Positions 25,245-34,705 of a stretch of 64,000 bases of DNA are shown here, piece after piece; within the stretch, counting starts at the first letter, position 1; each line of letters starts with the position of its first letter. The DNA lies in the NCBI GenBank assembly GCA_013372975.1, contig JABXIS010000006.1, positions 1-64,000 of the forward strand. The letters are read 5' to 3'. Source of the stretch: Alphaproteobacteria bacterium. Lineage in GTDB: Bacteria; Pseudomonadota; Alphaproteobacteria; Sphingomonadales; Kordiimonadaceae. The notes under the pieces were generated by a model. The model did not search any database, had not been told where the DNA came from, and saw only the letters and a list, made by a program, of their open reading frames with translations. The position numbers and the translations under genes were made by a program.

Positions 25245-27329
25245 TTAACCCGACTGCATCAGGCGCACGCCCTCGTCGCGCTCGAACAGATACAGCAAGT
25301 GCCTCAGCGCCTGCCCGCGCTCTGACCTGAGCTCAGGGTCCTTGTTCACAATCAGGCGGGCATCGTCCCGCGCTAGTTCGATCAGGTCCGCGTGCTCAAG
25401 GAAATCCACCATCTTGAACTCAGGCAGGCCGCTTTGCTTTGTGCCCAAAATTTCGCCGCCACCGCGAAGTTTCAAATCTTCCTCAGCGATCAGGAAGCCA
25501 TCCTCGCTCTCGCGCATGGTCTTGAGCCGCGCCCGTGCCACCTCGCCAATCTCGTTTGAGCGCAAGAGAATACAGCTTGATTTGCCTGCGCCCCGGCCAA
25601 CCCGTCCGCGCAGCTGGTGCAGTTGCGCCAGCCCGAAGCGCTCGGCATGTTCGATCACCATGATGGTAGCCTCCGGCACATTCACGCCCACTTCGATCAC
25701 GGTGGTGGAAACCAGAACCGAAATCTCGCCAGTCTGGAATTTTTCCATCACCGCGTCTTTCTCAGGCCCTTTCATCTTGCCGTGCACCAGCCCCACGCTT
25801 GGCCCCAGCATTTGCTGGAAGGCGCGAAACCGGTCTTCGGCTGCCGCCAGATCAAGCTTTTCACTTTCCTCCACCAATGGGCAAACCCAGTAGGCCCGCT
25901 GGCCTGCCTGAACGGCGCGCGCAATACCGTTTGCCACCTCGCCAATACGGTCAAGCGATACAACGCGCGTATCCACAGGTTGCCTGCCCGGCGGTTTTTC
26001 CTGAATGCGCGATACATCCATATCGCCATAGGCCGTCAGCGTGAGCGTGCGCGGAATCGGTGTGGCTGTCATGCCCAGCACGTCAATGCCCGCTGTGGCC
26101 TTGGCCGCCAGCGCCAGACGCTGCTGCACGCCAAAGCGGTGCTGTTCGTCAATGATCGCGAGGCCAAGGTCGTTGAACGCCACATCATCCTGAATGATGG
26201 CGTGTGTGCCCACCAAAATATCAATCTCCCCCGCTGCAAGCGCTGCCAAAAGCTCCTTCCGCGGTTTGCCCTTGGTGCGGCCGGTCAGCTTGGCAACGCG
26301 AAGGCCTGCTTTTTCAGCCAGCGGCGCGATGGTTTCCAGATGCTGGTTCGCCAGAATTTCCGTGGGCGCCAACATGGCCGCCTGCACCCCAGCCTCCACC
26401 GCCGCCGCCATCACCAGAAGCGCCACGATGGTTTTGCCGCTGCCCACATCACCCTGCATCAGGCGGAGCATCGCGCGCCCGCTTTCAAGGTCGGTGATGA
26501 TCTCTTCAAGCGCCTTTTCCTGATCGCCTGTCAGGCTATAAGGAATGGACCCTATGATGTGTGCCCTTATGTGCCCTTTTCCCCGTAGGGCCCTGCCACG
26601 TTTCTTCTGTGTGCGGTCGCGCACAATGGCAAGCGCAAGCTGGGTTGCGAGCAACTCATCCGCCGCCAGCCGACGCCGCTCCGGGCTCTTGGGCGCCAAT
26701 GTTTCGGGCCCGGAAGGATTATGCAAATGTCTGACTGCACTCAGAAAATCCGGCCAGCCCTCGCGTTTCACCACATCAGGCAGTTGCCATTCCGGCAAAT
26801 CAGGCACTGTATCAAGCGCGGCGCTGATCGCTTTCCGTAAAACCTTGCCTGATAGCCCGGCCGTCAGCGGGTATACAGTTTCCAGAAGCGGTAGCTCGTC
26901 CGCGCTTTCTGGCGGGACCATATAATCCGGATGCGTTATTTGCGCAGACCCTTGAAAATGCTCGATTTTCCCGCTGATCAGCCGGGTTTCTCCCTCAGGC
27001 AACATCTTCCTGAGATAGTCTGCCCGCGCATGAAAAAACACCAGCGTCAGCTCGCCCGTATCGTCGCGGCAGATCACCTTATAGGGTGCCCGTTTGTTAT
27101 GGGCCGGGCGATGTTCCACCACTTCCACTTCAAGGGTTGCAATGGAGCCTGGCGCGGCCTCCTGCACTTTCGGGCGATAGCGACGATCAACCAGCCCGCT
27201 TGGCAGGTGAAACAAAAGGTCGCGGGTGCGCGCGCCCGCAAGCCGCTCAATAGCCTGCCGGTTACGCTTGCCAATGCCCGGCAGGCGTTCAATATCTGCG
27301 AAATAGTCAAACAGCGCTTCGGGCCGCAT
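25245..27329 (-). CDS. recG: ATP-dependent DNA helicase RecG
   Basis: A 694-residue superfamily 2 helicase that remodels stalled forks and Holliday junctions. The N-terminal wedge/OB domain (about 1-230) starts FADIERLPGIGKRNRQAIERL. The helicase core has GDVGSGKTIVALLV (Walker A), DEQHRFGVQQR (DEQH box), TATPIPRTLTL, VCPLVEESEKLDL, and the C-terminal LHQLRGRVGRG. The ATG at 27329 follows GGGGGA and is preferred to an upstream TTG. It is divergent from sdhE with about 140 bases between. Confidence 0.97.
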   Translation of the reverse strand: MRPEALFDYFADIERLPGIGKRNRQAIERLAGARTRDLLFHLPSGLVDRRYRPKVQEAAPGSIATLEVEVVEHRPAHNKRAPYKVICRDDTGELTLVFFHARADYLRKMLPEGETRLISGKIEHFQGSAQITHPDYMVPPESADELPLLETVYPLTAGLSGKVLRKAISAALDTVPDLPEWQLPDVVKREGWPDFLSAVRHLHNPSGPETLAPKSPERRRLAADELLATQLALAIVRDRTQKKRGRALRGKGHIRAHIIGSIPYSLTGDQEKALEEIITDLESGRAMLRLMQGDVGSGKTIVALLVMAAAVEAGVQAAMLAPTEILANQHLETIAPLAEKAGLRVAKLTGRTKGKPRKELLAALAAGEIDILVGTHAIIQDDVAFNDLGLAIIDEQHRFGVQQRLALAAKATAGIDVLGMTATPIPRTLTLTAYGDMDVSRIQEKPPGRQPVDTRVVSLDRIGEVANGIARAVQAGQRAYWVCPLVEESEKLDLAAAEDRFRAFQQMLGPSVGLVHGKMKGPEKDAVMEKFQTGEISVLVSTTVIEVGVNVPEATIMVIEHAERFGLAQLHQLRGRVGRGAGKSSCILLRSNEIGEVARARLKTMRESEDGFLIAEEDLKLRGGGEILGTKQSGLPEFKMVDFLEHADLIELARDDARLIVNKDPELRSERGQALRHLLYLFERDEGVRLMQSG

Positions 27330-27470
27330 AGGGCGGAATTCCCCCAAATTTGATCAAACTTTCCCTTTATCCTTCGGGGACCTTAGCCTATGGTGTGCCG
27401 CCCATCAAACAGACAGATAAAATTCTGTGATGGCAGTTGTGTTTCCGTATGCCCAGAGAAGGTTTTGACC

Positions 27471-27773
27471 ATGAGCGACCTCGAGTATAACCCGCACAAG
27501 GAAATCGGCCTTGAGGACAGGCGGCGGCGCCTACTGTTCCGCGCCTGGCACCGGGGCATCAAGGAACTGGACCTGATTTTCGGCAATTTTGTCGAGGCCC
27601 ACAAAGATGAATTTTCCGCGGAAGATTGCGCCTGGTTTGAGACCTTGTTCGAGGAACAGGATCATGAAATTCTGGGCTGGGTTACCAAAGGTATTGATAT
27701 TCCTGAGAAATTCCAGGGCCCGATGATGGATCGGCTTCAGAAACTGGATTTCATGACGCTTAAGGCCAAATAG
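27471..27773 (+). CDS. sdhE: FAD assembly factor SdhE
   Basis: A 100-residue protein of the SdhE/SDHAF2 family, which aids covalent flavinylation of succinate dehydrogenase. RRRRLLFRAWHRGIKELDLI carries the RG(x)E-type motif needed for flavinylation, followed by CAWFETLFEEQDHEILGWV. ATG 27471 follows AGAGAAGG and gives normal family length; an upstream extension has no ribosome site. The gene lies 18 bases before mfd and likely shares its transcript, an arrangement seen in other Alphaproteobacteria. Confidence 0.94.
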   Translation: MSDLEYNPHKEIGLEDRRRRLLFRAWHRGIKELDLIFGNFVEAHKDEFSAEDCAWFETLFEEQDHEILGWVTKGIDIPEKFQGPMMDRLQKLDFMTLKAK

Positions 27774-27791
27774 CCGGATACAAAGCAAACC

Positions 27792-30700
27792 ATGTCTCTT
27801 GATCAGCTCATAGATGCGGAAATGCCGCTCATCGCCTCGGGTGTTCCCGGCGGCTTTGACGCCATGCTGCTTGCTGATCTGGCGGGCCGCAACGCCAAGC
27901 GCACCATCCTGCATATCGCGTCGGACGATGGTAAACTGGCGGCAATGGCCGCCGCAGTGCGGTTCTTTGCACCAGACCTCGAAATCCTGCTATTCCCGGC
28001 ATGGGATTGCCTACCCTATGATCGCGTCAGCCCGCAAAGCGATATCGTGGCGCGCCGAATGGCGACCTTGTCTGCGCTAAGTGCAGCGCCACAAAAAAAG
28101 CCACGATTGGTGCTGACCACGATCAACGCCGCCCTCCAGCGTATACCAGCCCCTGAAGCCGTAAGCGCCGCCACCTTCCACGCAGAGCCGGGTGATGTGG
28201 TGGACATGGCTGCGCTCACGGACTTTCTGGCCTCAAACGGCTATAACCGGTCCGGGCAAGTGATGGAGCCCGGCGAGTTTGCCGTGCGCGGCGGATTGAT
28301 TGACTTGTTTCCTCCGGGCGAAGAGAGCCCGCTCAGGCTGGATTTCTTTGGTGACGAGCTGGATACCATCCGCACATTTGATCCGCTCGACCAACGCACA
28401 ACAGGCAAGGCCAAACGCCTTCACCTGAAACCTGCATCCGAATTTTCCCTGTCAAAAGAAGGCATTGAACGGTTCAGGCGCAACTACGTGAATACATTTG
28501 GGCCCTCGAAAGGGGATGATCTTCTCTACGAAGCCATCAGCGAGGGCCGCAAGTATCAGGGCGCAGAACACTGGCTGCCCTTCTTCCATGAAAAGATGGC
28601 AACCCTGTTTGATTATCTGTCCGGCCCCGTAATGACATTTGACCATCAGGTGGACGATGCCGCGGGCGAGCGCTTCAAGGCCGTGGAAGACTATTTCAGC
28701 GCCCGGAAGGAAGCGTGGGATATCGCGCGGCGCGAAAAAAGCATCACAACACCGCCCTACAAACCAATCCCGAGTGCACAGCTATATCTAGCCGAAGCGG
28801 AATGGGATGCGGTTCTGGACGATCTGAATTCTATCCGGCTCACCCCTTTCGAGGAGCCCCCAGCCCTGAATGTGGTGAGTTTTGGGGCACGCCAAGGCCG
28901 TGACTTTGGCCCCGAGCGCAACAACCGCGAAATCAATGTTTATGACGCGGTGCGGGATCATGTGAAATCCCTGCGCGCAAGCGAAAAACGGGTGGTGTTC
29001 GCGAGCTACAGCGCCGGTGCCGCTGACCGAATGAAAGGCGTTCTCGAGGACCACGGCCTGATGCCCGTTGGCCTTGCAGGCGGCTGGCAGGATATCAGGC
29101 GCGAGAATAAAACCAGCATCGCTGTGACGGTTCTGCCGTTGGAGCGTGGATTTGAGACAGACGATCTCGCCGTAATTTCCGAACAAGATGTGCTGGGTGA
29201 CCGGCTTGTCCGTAAAGCGCGCCGCAGCAAACGTGCCGACAATTTCCTCAAGGAGGCCAGCGCCCTCGCCCCCGGCGACCTGGTGGTGCACGCCAGCCAC
29301 GGCATTGGTAAATTTGTCGGCCTTGAAACCGTAACGGTTACAGGTGCCGCGCATGACTGCCTGCTTCTTACCTATCTGGGCGGGGACAAGCTCTATGTGC
29401 CCGTAGAGAACATTGAGGTCCTGTCCCGTTTCGGCGGCGAGGATGCCGGTGGCCAGCTGGACAAACTGGGCGGCGTGGCCTGGCAGGCGCGCAAGGCAAA
29501 AGCCAAGGAACGCATCCGCGAAATGGCAGGCGCGCTCATCAAACTGGCAGCCGAGCGCGAACTGAAGGAAGGCACACGGGTCACGACCCCAGAAGGGCTC
29601 TATGACGAGTTCGCAGCCCGTTTCCCGTTTACGGAGACAGACGACCAGCTTCGTGCAATCGAGCAAGTGGCAGCAGATCTTTCTTCCGGCCGCCCTATGG
29701 ACCGTTTGGTATGCGGCGATGTTGGCTTCGGCAAAACCGAAGTTGCCCTAAGGGCCGCCTTCCTTGCCACAATGGCAGGCCTGCAGGTGGCGATTGTGGC
29801 GCCGACGACCCTGCTCGCGCGCCAGCATTACCTGAATTTCACCGAGCGCTTCAAAGGCCTGCCGGTGCGCATAGGCCAGCTTTCGCGGCTCGTGACTGCC
29901 AAAGACCAGAAGCTAACCAAGGATGAAATGCGGGCTGGTACCTGCGATATCGTGATCGGCACCCACGCGCTTCTTTCCAAGGGCATCGAGTTCAATAACC
30001 TTGGCATGGTGATTGTGGATGAAGAGCAGCATTTTGGTGTTGCCCACAAGGAAAAGCTGAAGGAACTGAAGGCTGACGTCCATGTGCTCACGCTGACGGC
30101 AACGCCAATACCGCGTACGCTTCAGATGGCCATGTCTGGCATCCGCGACCTGTCAATCATCGCAACCCCCCCCGTGGACCGTCTTGCTGTACGTACATTT
30201 GTGCTGCCATTTGATCCTGTGGTGGTGCGGGAAGCATTATTGCGCGAGCATTATCGCGGCGGCCAGAGCTTTTATGTGGTACCGAGGATCGCAGACCTTG
30301 AAGAGGCCGCAACCTTCCTCAAGGAACATGTGCCTGAGGTGAAGTTCATCATCGGCCACGGCCAGATGACACCCAAAACTATCGAAGATGTCATGACCGC
30401 CTTTTATGAAGGCCGGTATGATGTGCTTCTCAGTACTACCATCGTTGAAAGTGGCATCGATATCCCCAACGCCAACACCATGGTTGTCCACCGGGCGGAT
30501 ATGTTTGGCCTTGCGCAGCTTTACCAGCTTCGCGGCCGTGTGGGCCGATCAAAAACCCGTGCCTATGCGTACCTGACCACCCCGGCCAACCGTATGCTGA
30601 GTGAAAACGCCGACAAACGCTTGCAGGTTCTGCAGGCCCTCGACACCTTGGGGGCAGGATTCACGATCGCAAGCCACGATATGGATATCCGGGGAGCAGG

Positions 30701-31289
30701 CAACCTGTTGGGTGATGAACAATCCGGCCATATCAAGGAAGTTGGCGTAGAACTTTACCAGAAGATGCTTGAGGAAGCCGTTGCAGAAGCCCGTGCGGGT
30801 GCAGGCGACGAAGACTTTGCCGACACCGACTGGTCCCCACAGATCAACCTGGGTGCCACGGTGATGATACCGGAAAAATATGTGCCTGACCTGACGCAGC
30901 GCATGGCTCTCTATCGCAGACTGGCTGACCTTGAAACACGCGAAGACGTGGATGCTTTCTGCGCCGAACTGATCGATCGGTTCGGGCCGCTCCCATCAGC
31001 GGTGAAACAACTGGCTGCGATCATGATCATCAAAGGGCACTGCAAGCGCGCCGGCATCGACAAATTGGACGCAGGCCCCAAAGGCATGACCATTGGCTTC
31101 AGGAATGACCAGTTTTCGAACCCGGGCGGGCTTGTGGAGTTTATCTCTTCGACCGGTGCTACAGCCAAACTGCGCCCAGACCATAAGCTGACCTACTATG
31201 CCCGCATGGAAAAGATCGGAGCACGCCTCAAGGCGGTGAATGCCGTCGTGAAAAAACTTTCTGCGGTTGCAGCGAAGGCCGCCGCCTAA
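27792..31289 (+). CDS. mfd: Transcription-repair coupling factor Mfd
   Basis: An 1165-residue full-length Mfd, which displaces stalled RNA polymerase and recruits UvrA. Regions in order: UvrB-homology (about 40-340, with FPAWDCLPYDRVSPQ), the RNA-polymerase-interacting CarD-like domain (about 490-570, PGDLVVHASHGIGKFVGLETV), RecG-like translocase with GDVGFGKTEVALRAAFLA, DEEQHFGV, TATPIPRTLQM and LYQLRGRVGRS, and the C-terminal TRCF domain. It follows sdhE in the same orientation. No SOS-type box was seen before it. Confidence 0.98.
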   Translation: MSLDQLIDAEMPLIASGVPGGFDAMLLADLAGRNAKRTILHIASDDGKLAAMAAAVRFFAPDLEILLFPAWDCLPYDRVSPQSDIVARRMATLSALSAAPQKKPRLVLTTINAALQRIPAPEAVSAATFHAEPGDVVDMAALTDFLASNGYNRSGQVMEPGEFAVRGGLIDLFPPGEESPLRLDFFGDELDTIRTFDPLDQRTTGKAKRLHLKPASEFSLSKEGIERFRRNYVNTFGPSKGDDLLYEAISEGRKYQGAEHWLPFFHEKMATLFDYLSGPVMTFDHQVDDAAGERFKAVEDYFSARKEAWDIARREKSITTPPYKPIPSAQLYLAEAEWDAVLDDLNSIRLTPFEEPPALNVVSFGARQGRDFGPERNNREINVYDAVRDHVKSLRASEKRVVFASYSAGAADRMKGVLEDHGLMPVGLAGGWQDIRRENKTSIAVTVLPLERGFETDDLAVISEQDVLGDRLVRKARRSKRADNFLKEASALAPGDLVVHASHGIGKFVGLETVTVTGAAHDCLLLTYLGGDKLYVPVENIEVLSRFGGEDAGGQLDKLGGVAWQARKAKAKERIREMAGALIKLAAERELKEGTRVTTPEGLYDEFAARFPFTETDDQLRAIEQVAADLSSGRPMDRLVCGDVGFGKTEVALRAAFLATMAGLQVAIVAPTTLLARQHYLNFTERFKGLPVRIGQLSRLVTAKDQKLTKDEMRAGTCDIVIGTHALLSKGIEFNNLGMVIVDEEQHFGVAHKEKLKELKADVHVLTLTATPIPRTLQMAMSGIRDLSIIATPPVDRLAVRTFVLPFDPVVVREALLREHYRGGQSFYVVPRIADLEEAATFLKEHVPEVKFIIGHGQMTPKTIEDVMTAFYEGRYDVLLSTTIVESGIDIPNANTMVVHRADMFGLAQLYQLRGRVGRSKTRAYAYLTTPANRMLSENADKRLQVLQALDTLGAGFTIASHDMDIRGAGNLLGDEQSGHIKEVGVELYQKMLEEAVAEARAGAGDEDFADTDWSPQINLGATVMIPEKYVPDLTQRMALYRRLADLETREDVDAFCAELIDRFGPLPSAVKQLAAIMIIKGHCKRAGIDKLDAGPKGMTIGFRNDQFSNPGGLVEFISSTGATAKLRPDHKLTYYARMEKIGARLKAVNAVVKKLSAVAAKAAA

Positions 31290-31381
31290 AGCTACCGGGC
31301 TGTTAACCTTCTTTGGTCAGAATTTATTAAAAGGCATATGGTAAAGTTGAATGGTTCGAGAGTTCCAGAAGGGAATGAACC

Positions 31382-31474
31382 ATGAAGCCAACAACCCACA
31401 ATGTTACAAGCCTGATAGCAGCCTTCAACCTTGTCGCCGTGAGCGCTTTTGTAACTTACCTGTTTATGATCTGA
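31382..31474 (+). CDS. Membrane microprotein, copy 1 (30 aa)
   Basis: A 30-residue open frame preceded by GAAGGGA nine bases before ATG. It starts MKPT, has a short polar stretch, then one predicted membrane helix running to the end (LIAAFNLVAVSAFVTYLFMI). It is clearly paralogous to the 31-residue frame at 31836-31931: both share MKPT, then NLVAVS(A/S)FVTYLF(M/F)I. In the last 18 codons eight differences are silent and four change the residue, which supports selection on the protein. Function unknown. It lies in the 730-base gap between mfd and nhaA; a hairpin with T-run follows downstream. Confidence 0.7.
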   Translation: MKPTTHNVTSLIAAFNLVAVSAFVTYLFMI

Positions 31475-31617
31475 TCGTAAATCGACCGCGATAATAGAAT
31501 AATATAGTGATCGCGCGTTTTGTTTGCGCCAATTCTTCCATGCAGTGCACAGCCCCTCGTCACTGTTACATCGCAATTATATCAAAAGCTTAGCCCTCAG
31601 TTCTCAAGCAGAATATT

Positions 31618-31656
31618 GTCAGCCATCCGCCTTATGCATGGCTGACCTAACATTTT
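31618..31656 (+). terminator. Probable terminator between the two microprotein genes
   Basis: A perfect 9-bp stem GTCAGCCAT / ATGGCTGAC with an 11-base loop, followed by CTAACATTTTTAT. The T-run starts six bases after the stem, which weakens the case. Confidence 0.55.
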
Positions 31657-31835
31657 TATAGCTTGTGGAATGAACCCAAGCACCTATATCCACGTCTATA
31701 AAGGCGCCAACGTAAAACAAAGGCGTTGCTAAAAAGGCGACACAGGGTTTGGGACAAGCTCTCTACCGCCGACACCACGACAGAACAATATTCGGTGAGA
31801 CAGGATAACCGCCACCGACAACGAGGATACCGACG

Positions 31836-31931
31836 ATGAAACCGACAGGCCAACAAGACGTTTCGAATTTCCTAACCGCAATCAATCTGGTTGCTGTTAG
31901 CAGCTTTGTAACCTATCTGTTTTTTATCTAA
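31836..31931 (+). CDS. Membrane microprotein, copy 2 (31 aa)
   Basis: A 31-residue frame with GAGGA before ATG. It begins MKPTGQQ, then a single membrane helix FLTAINLVAVSSFVTYLFFI up to the stop. It is the paralogue of the frame at 31382-31474, separated from it by about 360 bases. It lies 87 bases upstream of nhaA on the same strand and may share its transcript, so a role in regulating or stabilising the antiporter is possible, but the first copy is followed by its own probable terminator. Not matched to any microprotein I know. Confidence 0.7.
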   Translation: MKPTGQQDVSNFLTAINLVAVSSFVTYLFFI

Positions 31932-32018
31932 GCAGAAATCGAACAAACCATACCGATTTGGTATTGTATTTTCCGGAACCGTTCCCAAATGATGGGCGGG
32001 GTCAACCGGAGGATACAC

Positions 32019-33167
32019 ATGACACAGAAATTGTCGGCCGAAGCCATTGGTGGCTTATTGCTTATCGCTGCGGCCGCCTTTGCCATACTTCTCGATAACT
32101 CACCGCTAGCATCTTATTATGACGCGCTCTTGAATGCACAGGGCGTCATTGCTGTGGGCGAATATGGCCTAACCAAACCCATCCTTTTGTGGATCAATGA
32201 AGGTTTGATGGCGATTTTCTTCCTGGTTGTTGGCCTAGAAATCAAACGGGAAGCCGTAACTGGCGAACTTTCTGATATGAAAGCCCTAGCCCTCCCCGGC
32301 CTTGCCGCGGTTGGTGGCATGGTGGTACCTGCGGCGTTCTTCTGGTTTACAAATAGTGGTGATGTTACAGCCATGTCCGGATGGGCGATCCCAACTGCAA
32401 CAGACATTGCCTTCGCAATTGGCCTTCTGGCACTGATGGGCAGTCGAGTCCCTGCTGAGCTGAAACTGTTCCTGCTGACACTGGCCATTCTCGATGATCT
32501 CGGCGCCGTCGTTATCATCGCCGCCTTCTACACCGCGGACCTGTCAGTGCTTTCCCTTAGCATGGCTTTTCTGGGCTGTATCGGGCTCTTCGCACTGAAC
32601 CGCTTCGGTGTAAGAAACACGTCAGCCTATTTGTTCTTAGGCGCCTTGATCTGGATATGTGTACTCAAGTCAGGTGTGCACGCCACCCTCGCTGGCGTAG
32701 CGGTTGGCCTTGCGATCCCCGCAACGCGTGACCATGAAGGGCATTCACCGCTTGAAGACCTGGAACACAATCTGCACACGCCTGTGTCGCTGATGATTTT
32801 GCCTATGTTTGCCTTTGCGAATGCCGGAGTCTCGCTCTCCGGCATGTCACTCAGTTCACTGCTTGAACCCATTAGCCTTGGCATCCTTTCGGGCCTAGCT
32901 GTTGGCAAGCCGATTGGTGTTCTGTTGGGTGCCATGGCTGCTGTCTATATTTTCAAGGCGAAGCTGCCAGGATCTCTTAGCTTCTCCCACATTTGGGGCG
33001 CAGGCCATATGGCTGGCATTGGTTTTACCATGAGCCTGTTTATCGGCAGCCTTGCCTACACCTCAGTGGAAATGCAAGCCGATGTAAGAATCGGCGTATT
33101 GGCTGCCAGTGTTTTGTCAGCGCTCGCAGGCTGGATTGTCTTGAGCATGGCTCGAAAACCCGCCTAA
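32019..33167 (+). CDS. nhaA: Na+/H+ antiporter NhaA
   Basis: A 382-residue, 12-helix antiporter exchanging two protons for one Na+. Seen: INEGLMAIFFLVVGLEIKREA, GWAIPTATDIAFAIGLLAL (the TATDIAF helix-IV crossing), LTLAILDDLGAVVIIA with the two essential Asp residues (LAILDDLGA), and GHMAGIGFTMSLFIGSLA. The ATG at 32019 is chosen over one ten codons upstream because CCGGAGGA precedes it. A hairpin terminator follows. Together with nhaB it gives two distinct Na+ exporters in one window. Confidence 0.97.
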   Translation: MTQKLSAEAIGGLLLIAAAAFAILLDNSPLASYYDALLNAQGVIAVGEYGLTKPILLWINEGLMAIFFLVVGLEIKREAVTGELSDMKALALPGLAAVGGMVVPAAFFWFTNSGDVTAMSGWAIPTATDIAFAIGLLALMGSRVPAELKLFLLTLAILDDLGAVVIIAAFYTADLSVLSLSMAFLGCIGLFALNRFGVRNTSAYLFLGALIWICVLKSGVHATLAGVAVGLAIPATRDHEGHSPLEDLEHNLHTPVSLMILPMFAFANAGVSLSGMSLSSLLEPISLGILSGLAVGKPIGVLLGAMAAVYIFKAKLPGSLSFSHIWGAGHMAGIGFTMSLFIGSLAYTSVEMQADVRIGVLAASVLSALAGWIVLSMARKPA

Positions 33168-33172
33168 TCATA

Positions 33173-33212
33173 CAGAAAAGGCATTTCAGGCTCTCTGGAG
33201 TGCCTTTTCTGA
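33173..33212 (+). terminator. Terminator after nhaA
   Basis: CAGAAAAGGCA pairs perfectly with TGCCTTTTCTG around a 17-base loop, five bases past the nhaA stop. The T-run is inside the 3' arm. Confidence 0.7.
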
Positions 33213-33361
33213 ACAGCCATTAAGCTGGGCGCCCCAATGTGTCATAATGTTTCTCAATTGTGCCATTTGTCGCCCCTTTTGGCGCCTCAAATCCCCTCCA
33301 AATTCCAATCATCGAAGCCGGTCATGGAAGGCTGGCCCTGAACGACGACACGGAGGACATT

Positions 33362-33916
33362 ATGACTTTTCAGAAAACTCTTTTAACTGCAGCAGCTGCA
33401 ACAACCCTGTTCACAGCGGCCGCTGGTGCAGCGGACGACGACCGCAAATTCGACGGTGTATACGGTGGCGTGGAAGCCGGCGTAGACTGGACCAAGCTGG
33501 CTGGTGACGTTAAGCGCGACCGCAGCGTATATTATGGCGGCGTCCTGGGTTTCCGCACCCAGATGGATAATGACATGGTTATTGGCCTTGAAGGCACCTT
33601 TGGGGACAGCGGCTATAACAACCACGCTACCGGCTTCAAAAGCGAATATGAATGGAGTGCCGGCCTTACTCTCGGCCAGGCCTTTGGCGATGACGGCGCG
33701 AACCTGATTTATGGTAAAGCCGCCTATGTAAAAACCCGCTTCAAGCCAACGGGTGAAACTGGCGAAGCCTTCAGTGACGCAGGCTGGCGATTTGGCGGCG
33801 GATATGAGCGTGCCCTTAGTGAAAATCTGAGCTTCCGCCTGGGTGGCGACTACACCACATACGGCAAAGACAAAAATGGCTGGAGCGCCAAAGCAGGCCT
33901 TCTTGCCCGTTTCTAA
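33362..33916 (+). CDS. Outer-membrane beta-barrel protein (opacity/porin family)
   Basis: A 184-residue exported protein. The signal peptide (MTFQKTLLTAAAATTLFTAAAGA) is followed by about eight amphipathic strands: FDGVYGGVEAGVDWTKL, YYGGVLGFRTQMDNDMVIGLEG, EYEWSAGLTLGQAF, WRFGGGYERAL and a final strand ending in Phe (AGLLARF), the outer-membrane assembly signature. The size and layout fit the 8-stranded OmpA-like/Opa family (OMP_b-brl). ATG 33362 follows GGAGG and opens the signal peptide. Ligand or function unknown. It has a 120-base 3' untranslated region with a hairpin and a strong terminator. Confidence 0.88.
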   Translation: MTFQKTLLTAAAATTLFTAAAGAADDDRKFDGVYGGVEAGVDWTKLAGDVKRDRSVYYGGVLGFRTQMDNDMVIGLEGTFGDSGYNNHATGFKSEYEWSAGLTLGQAFGDDGANLIYGKAAYVKTRFKPTGETGEAFSDAGWRFGGGYERALSENLSFRLGGDYTTYGKDKNGWSAKAGLLARF

Positions 33917-33925
33917 CAATCCCTC

Positions 33926-33967
33926 GCGGGCCCTGCACTCCCCCTCAATCCCAACAGCAGGGTCCGC
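33926..33967 (+). other. Stable hairpin in the 3' region of the beta-barrel gene
   Basis: GCGGGCCCTGC pairs with GCAGGGTCCGC (11 bp with one G-U) across a 20-base loop, nine bases past the stop. No T-run follows, so it is not a normal terminator; it may protect the mRNA 3' end. Confidence 0.4.
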
Positions 33968-34040
33968 CCTCCCTCTCCCGGAGAACCTCACAATCCTGGC
34001 TTTCCCAATAGCCTTTTGTCCTGAGAATATGTTTTGAGTG

Positions 34041-34073
34041 CGGAGTGGCCCAATTGGGCCGCTCCGTCTTTTT
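34041..34073 (+). terminator. Rho-independent terminator of the beta-barrel transcript
   Basis: CGGAGTGGCCC-AATT-GGGCCGCTCCG followed by TCTTTTT, directly before the end of the minus-strand DsbA-family gene. Confidence 0.9.
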
Positions 34074-34075
34074 AT

Positions 34076-34705
34076 CTATGTAGCGGCTGCGATCTGGTCC
34101 ATCACGCCAATTAGCGCTTCAGCACCCTGCGCGCCAGAGACCGCATATTTGCCATCAAAAATATACATCGGCACGCCCCGGATTCCTGATTGATGCGCTT
34201 GCCCGACTTCCGCGCGCACCAAATCCTTATCTGTATCGCCTGCAAGAAGGTCAGCCACGAGGCCTAAATCCATGCCTGCCGACCCGGCAATCTCAACCAA
34301 CAGGGCGTGATCACCAATGAACGCACAATCCTCAAAATAGGCCTTCATGATACCATCAGCTACCTCAGCTTGTTTTCCCGGGCTTAACGCCCAGCGAATA
34401 AGCCTGTGAGCGTCCAGACTGTTGCCGATGGTGCAGTCGCTTTCAAAGTCAAACTTGATACCCAAATCGGGTGCCTGGGCAAGCAGATGTTCTCGCATTG
34501 CCGCCAGCTGGGGGCTGTTGCCGAATTTCTTCTCGTAATAGGCCTTTCGGTCAACACCTTCCGTAGGTGTGTCAGGCGCTAACTGGTAGGGTCGGTAGCG
34601 CACTATACTAACGATCCCAGGCCGGGCTTCAAGTGCTTGATCCAACTGGCGTTTTCCCACAAAACACCAAGGGCACACCACATCTATGACAACATCCAGT
34701 TCCAT
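34076..34705 (-). CDS. DsbA-family oxidoreductase (FrnE-like)
   Basis: A 209-residue thioredoxin-fold protein without signal peptide, so cytosolic. MELDVVIDVVCPWCFVGKRQ carries the CPWC active site in the FrnE context (CPWCF-x-G-x). AAYYEKKFGNSP-like and SGIRGVPMYIFDGKYAVSGAQ segments match the family, whose members resemble 2-hydroxychromene-2-carboxylate isomerases and act in polyketide or oxidative-stress chemistry. ATG 34705 is chosen because it places the first strand correctly; a GTG 17 codons upstream is possible. Substrate unknown. Confidence 0.9.
   Translation of the reverse strand: MELDVVIDVVCPWCFVGKRQLDQALEARPGIVSIVRYRPYQLAPDTPTEGVDRKAYYEKKFGNSPQLAAMREHLLAQAPDLGIKFDFESDCTIGNSLDAHRLIRWALSPGKQAEVADGIMKAYFEDCAFIGDHALLVEIAGSAGMDLGLVADLLAGDTDKDLVRAEVGQAHQSGIRGVPMYIFDGKYAVSGAQGAEALIGVMDQIAAAT

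Noticed and set aside
28788-29666. 292-codon frame antisense to mfd
   Set aside because: Lies fully within the conserved mfd core and shows no family features.
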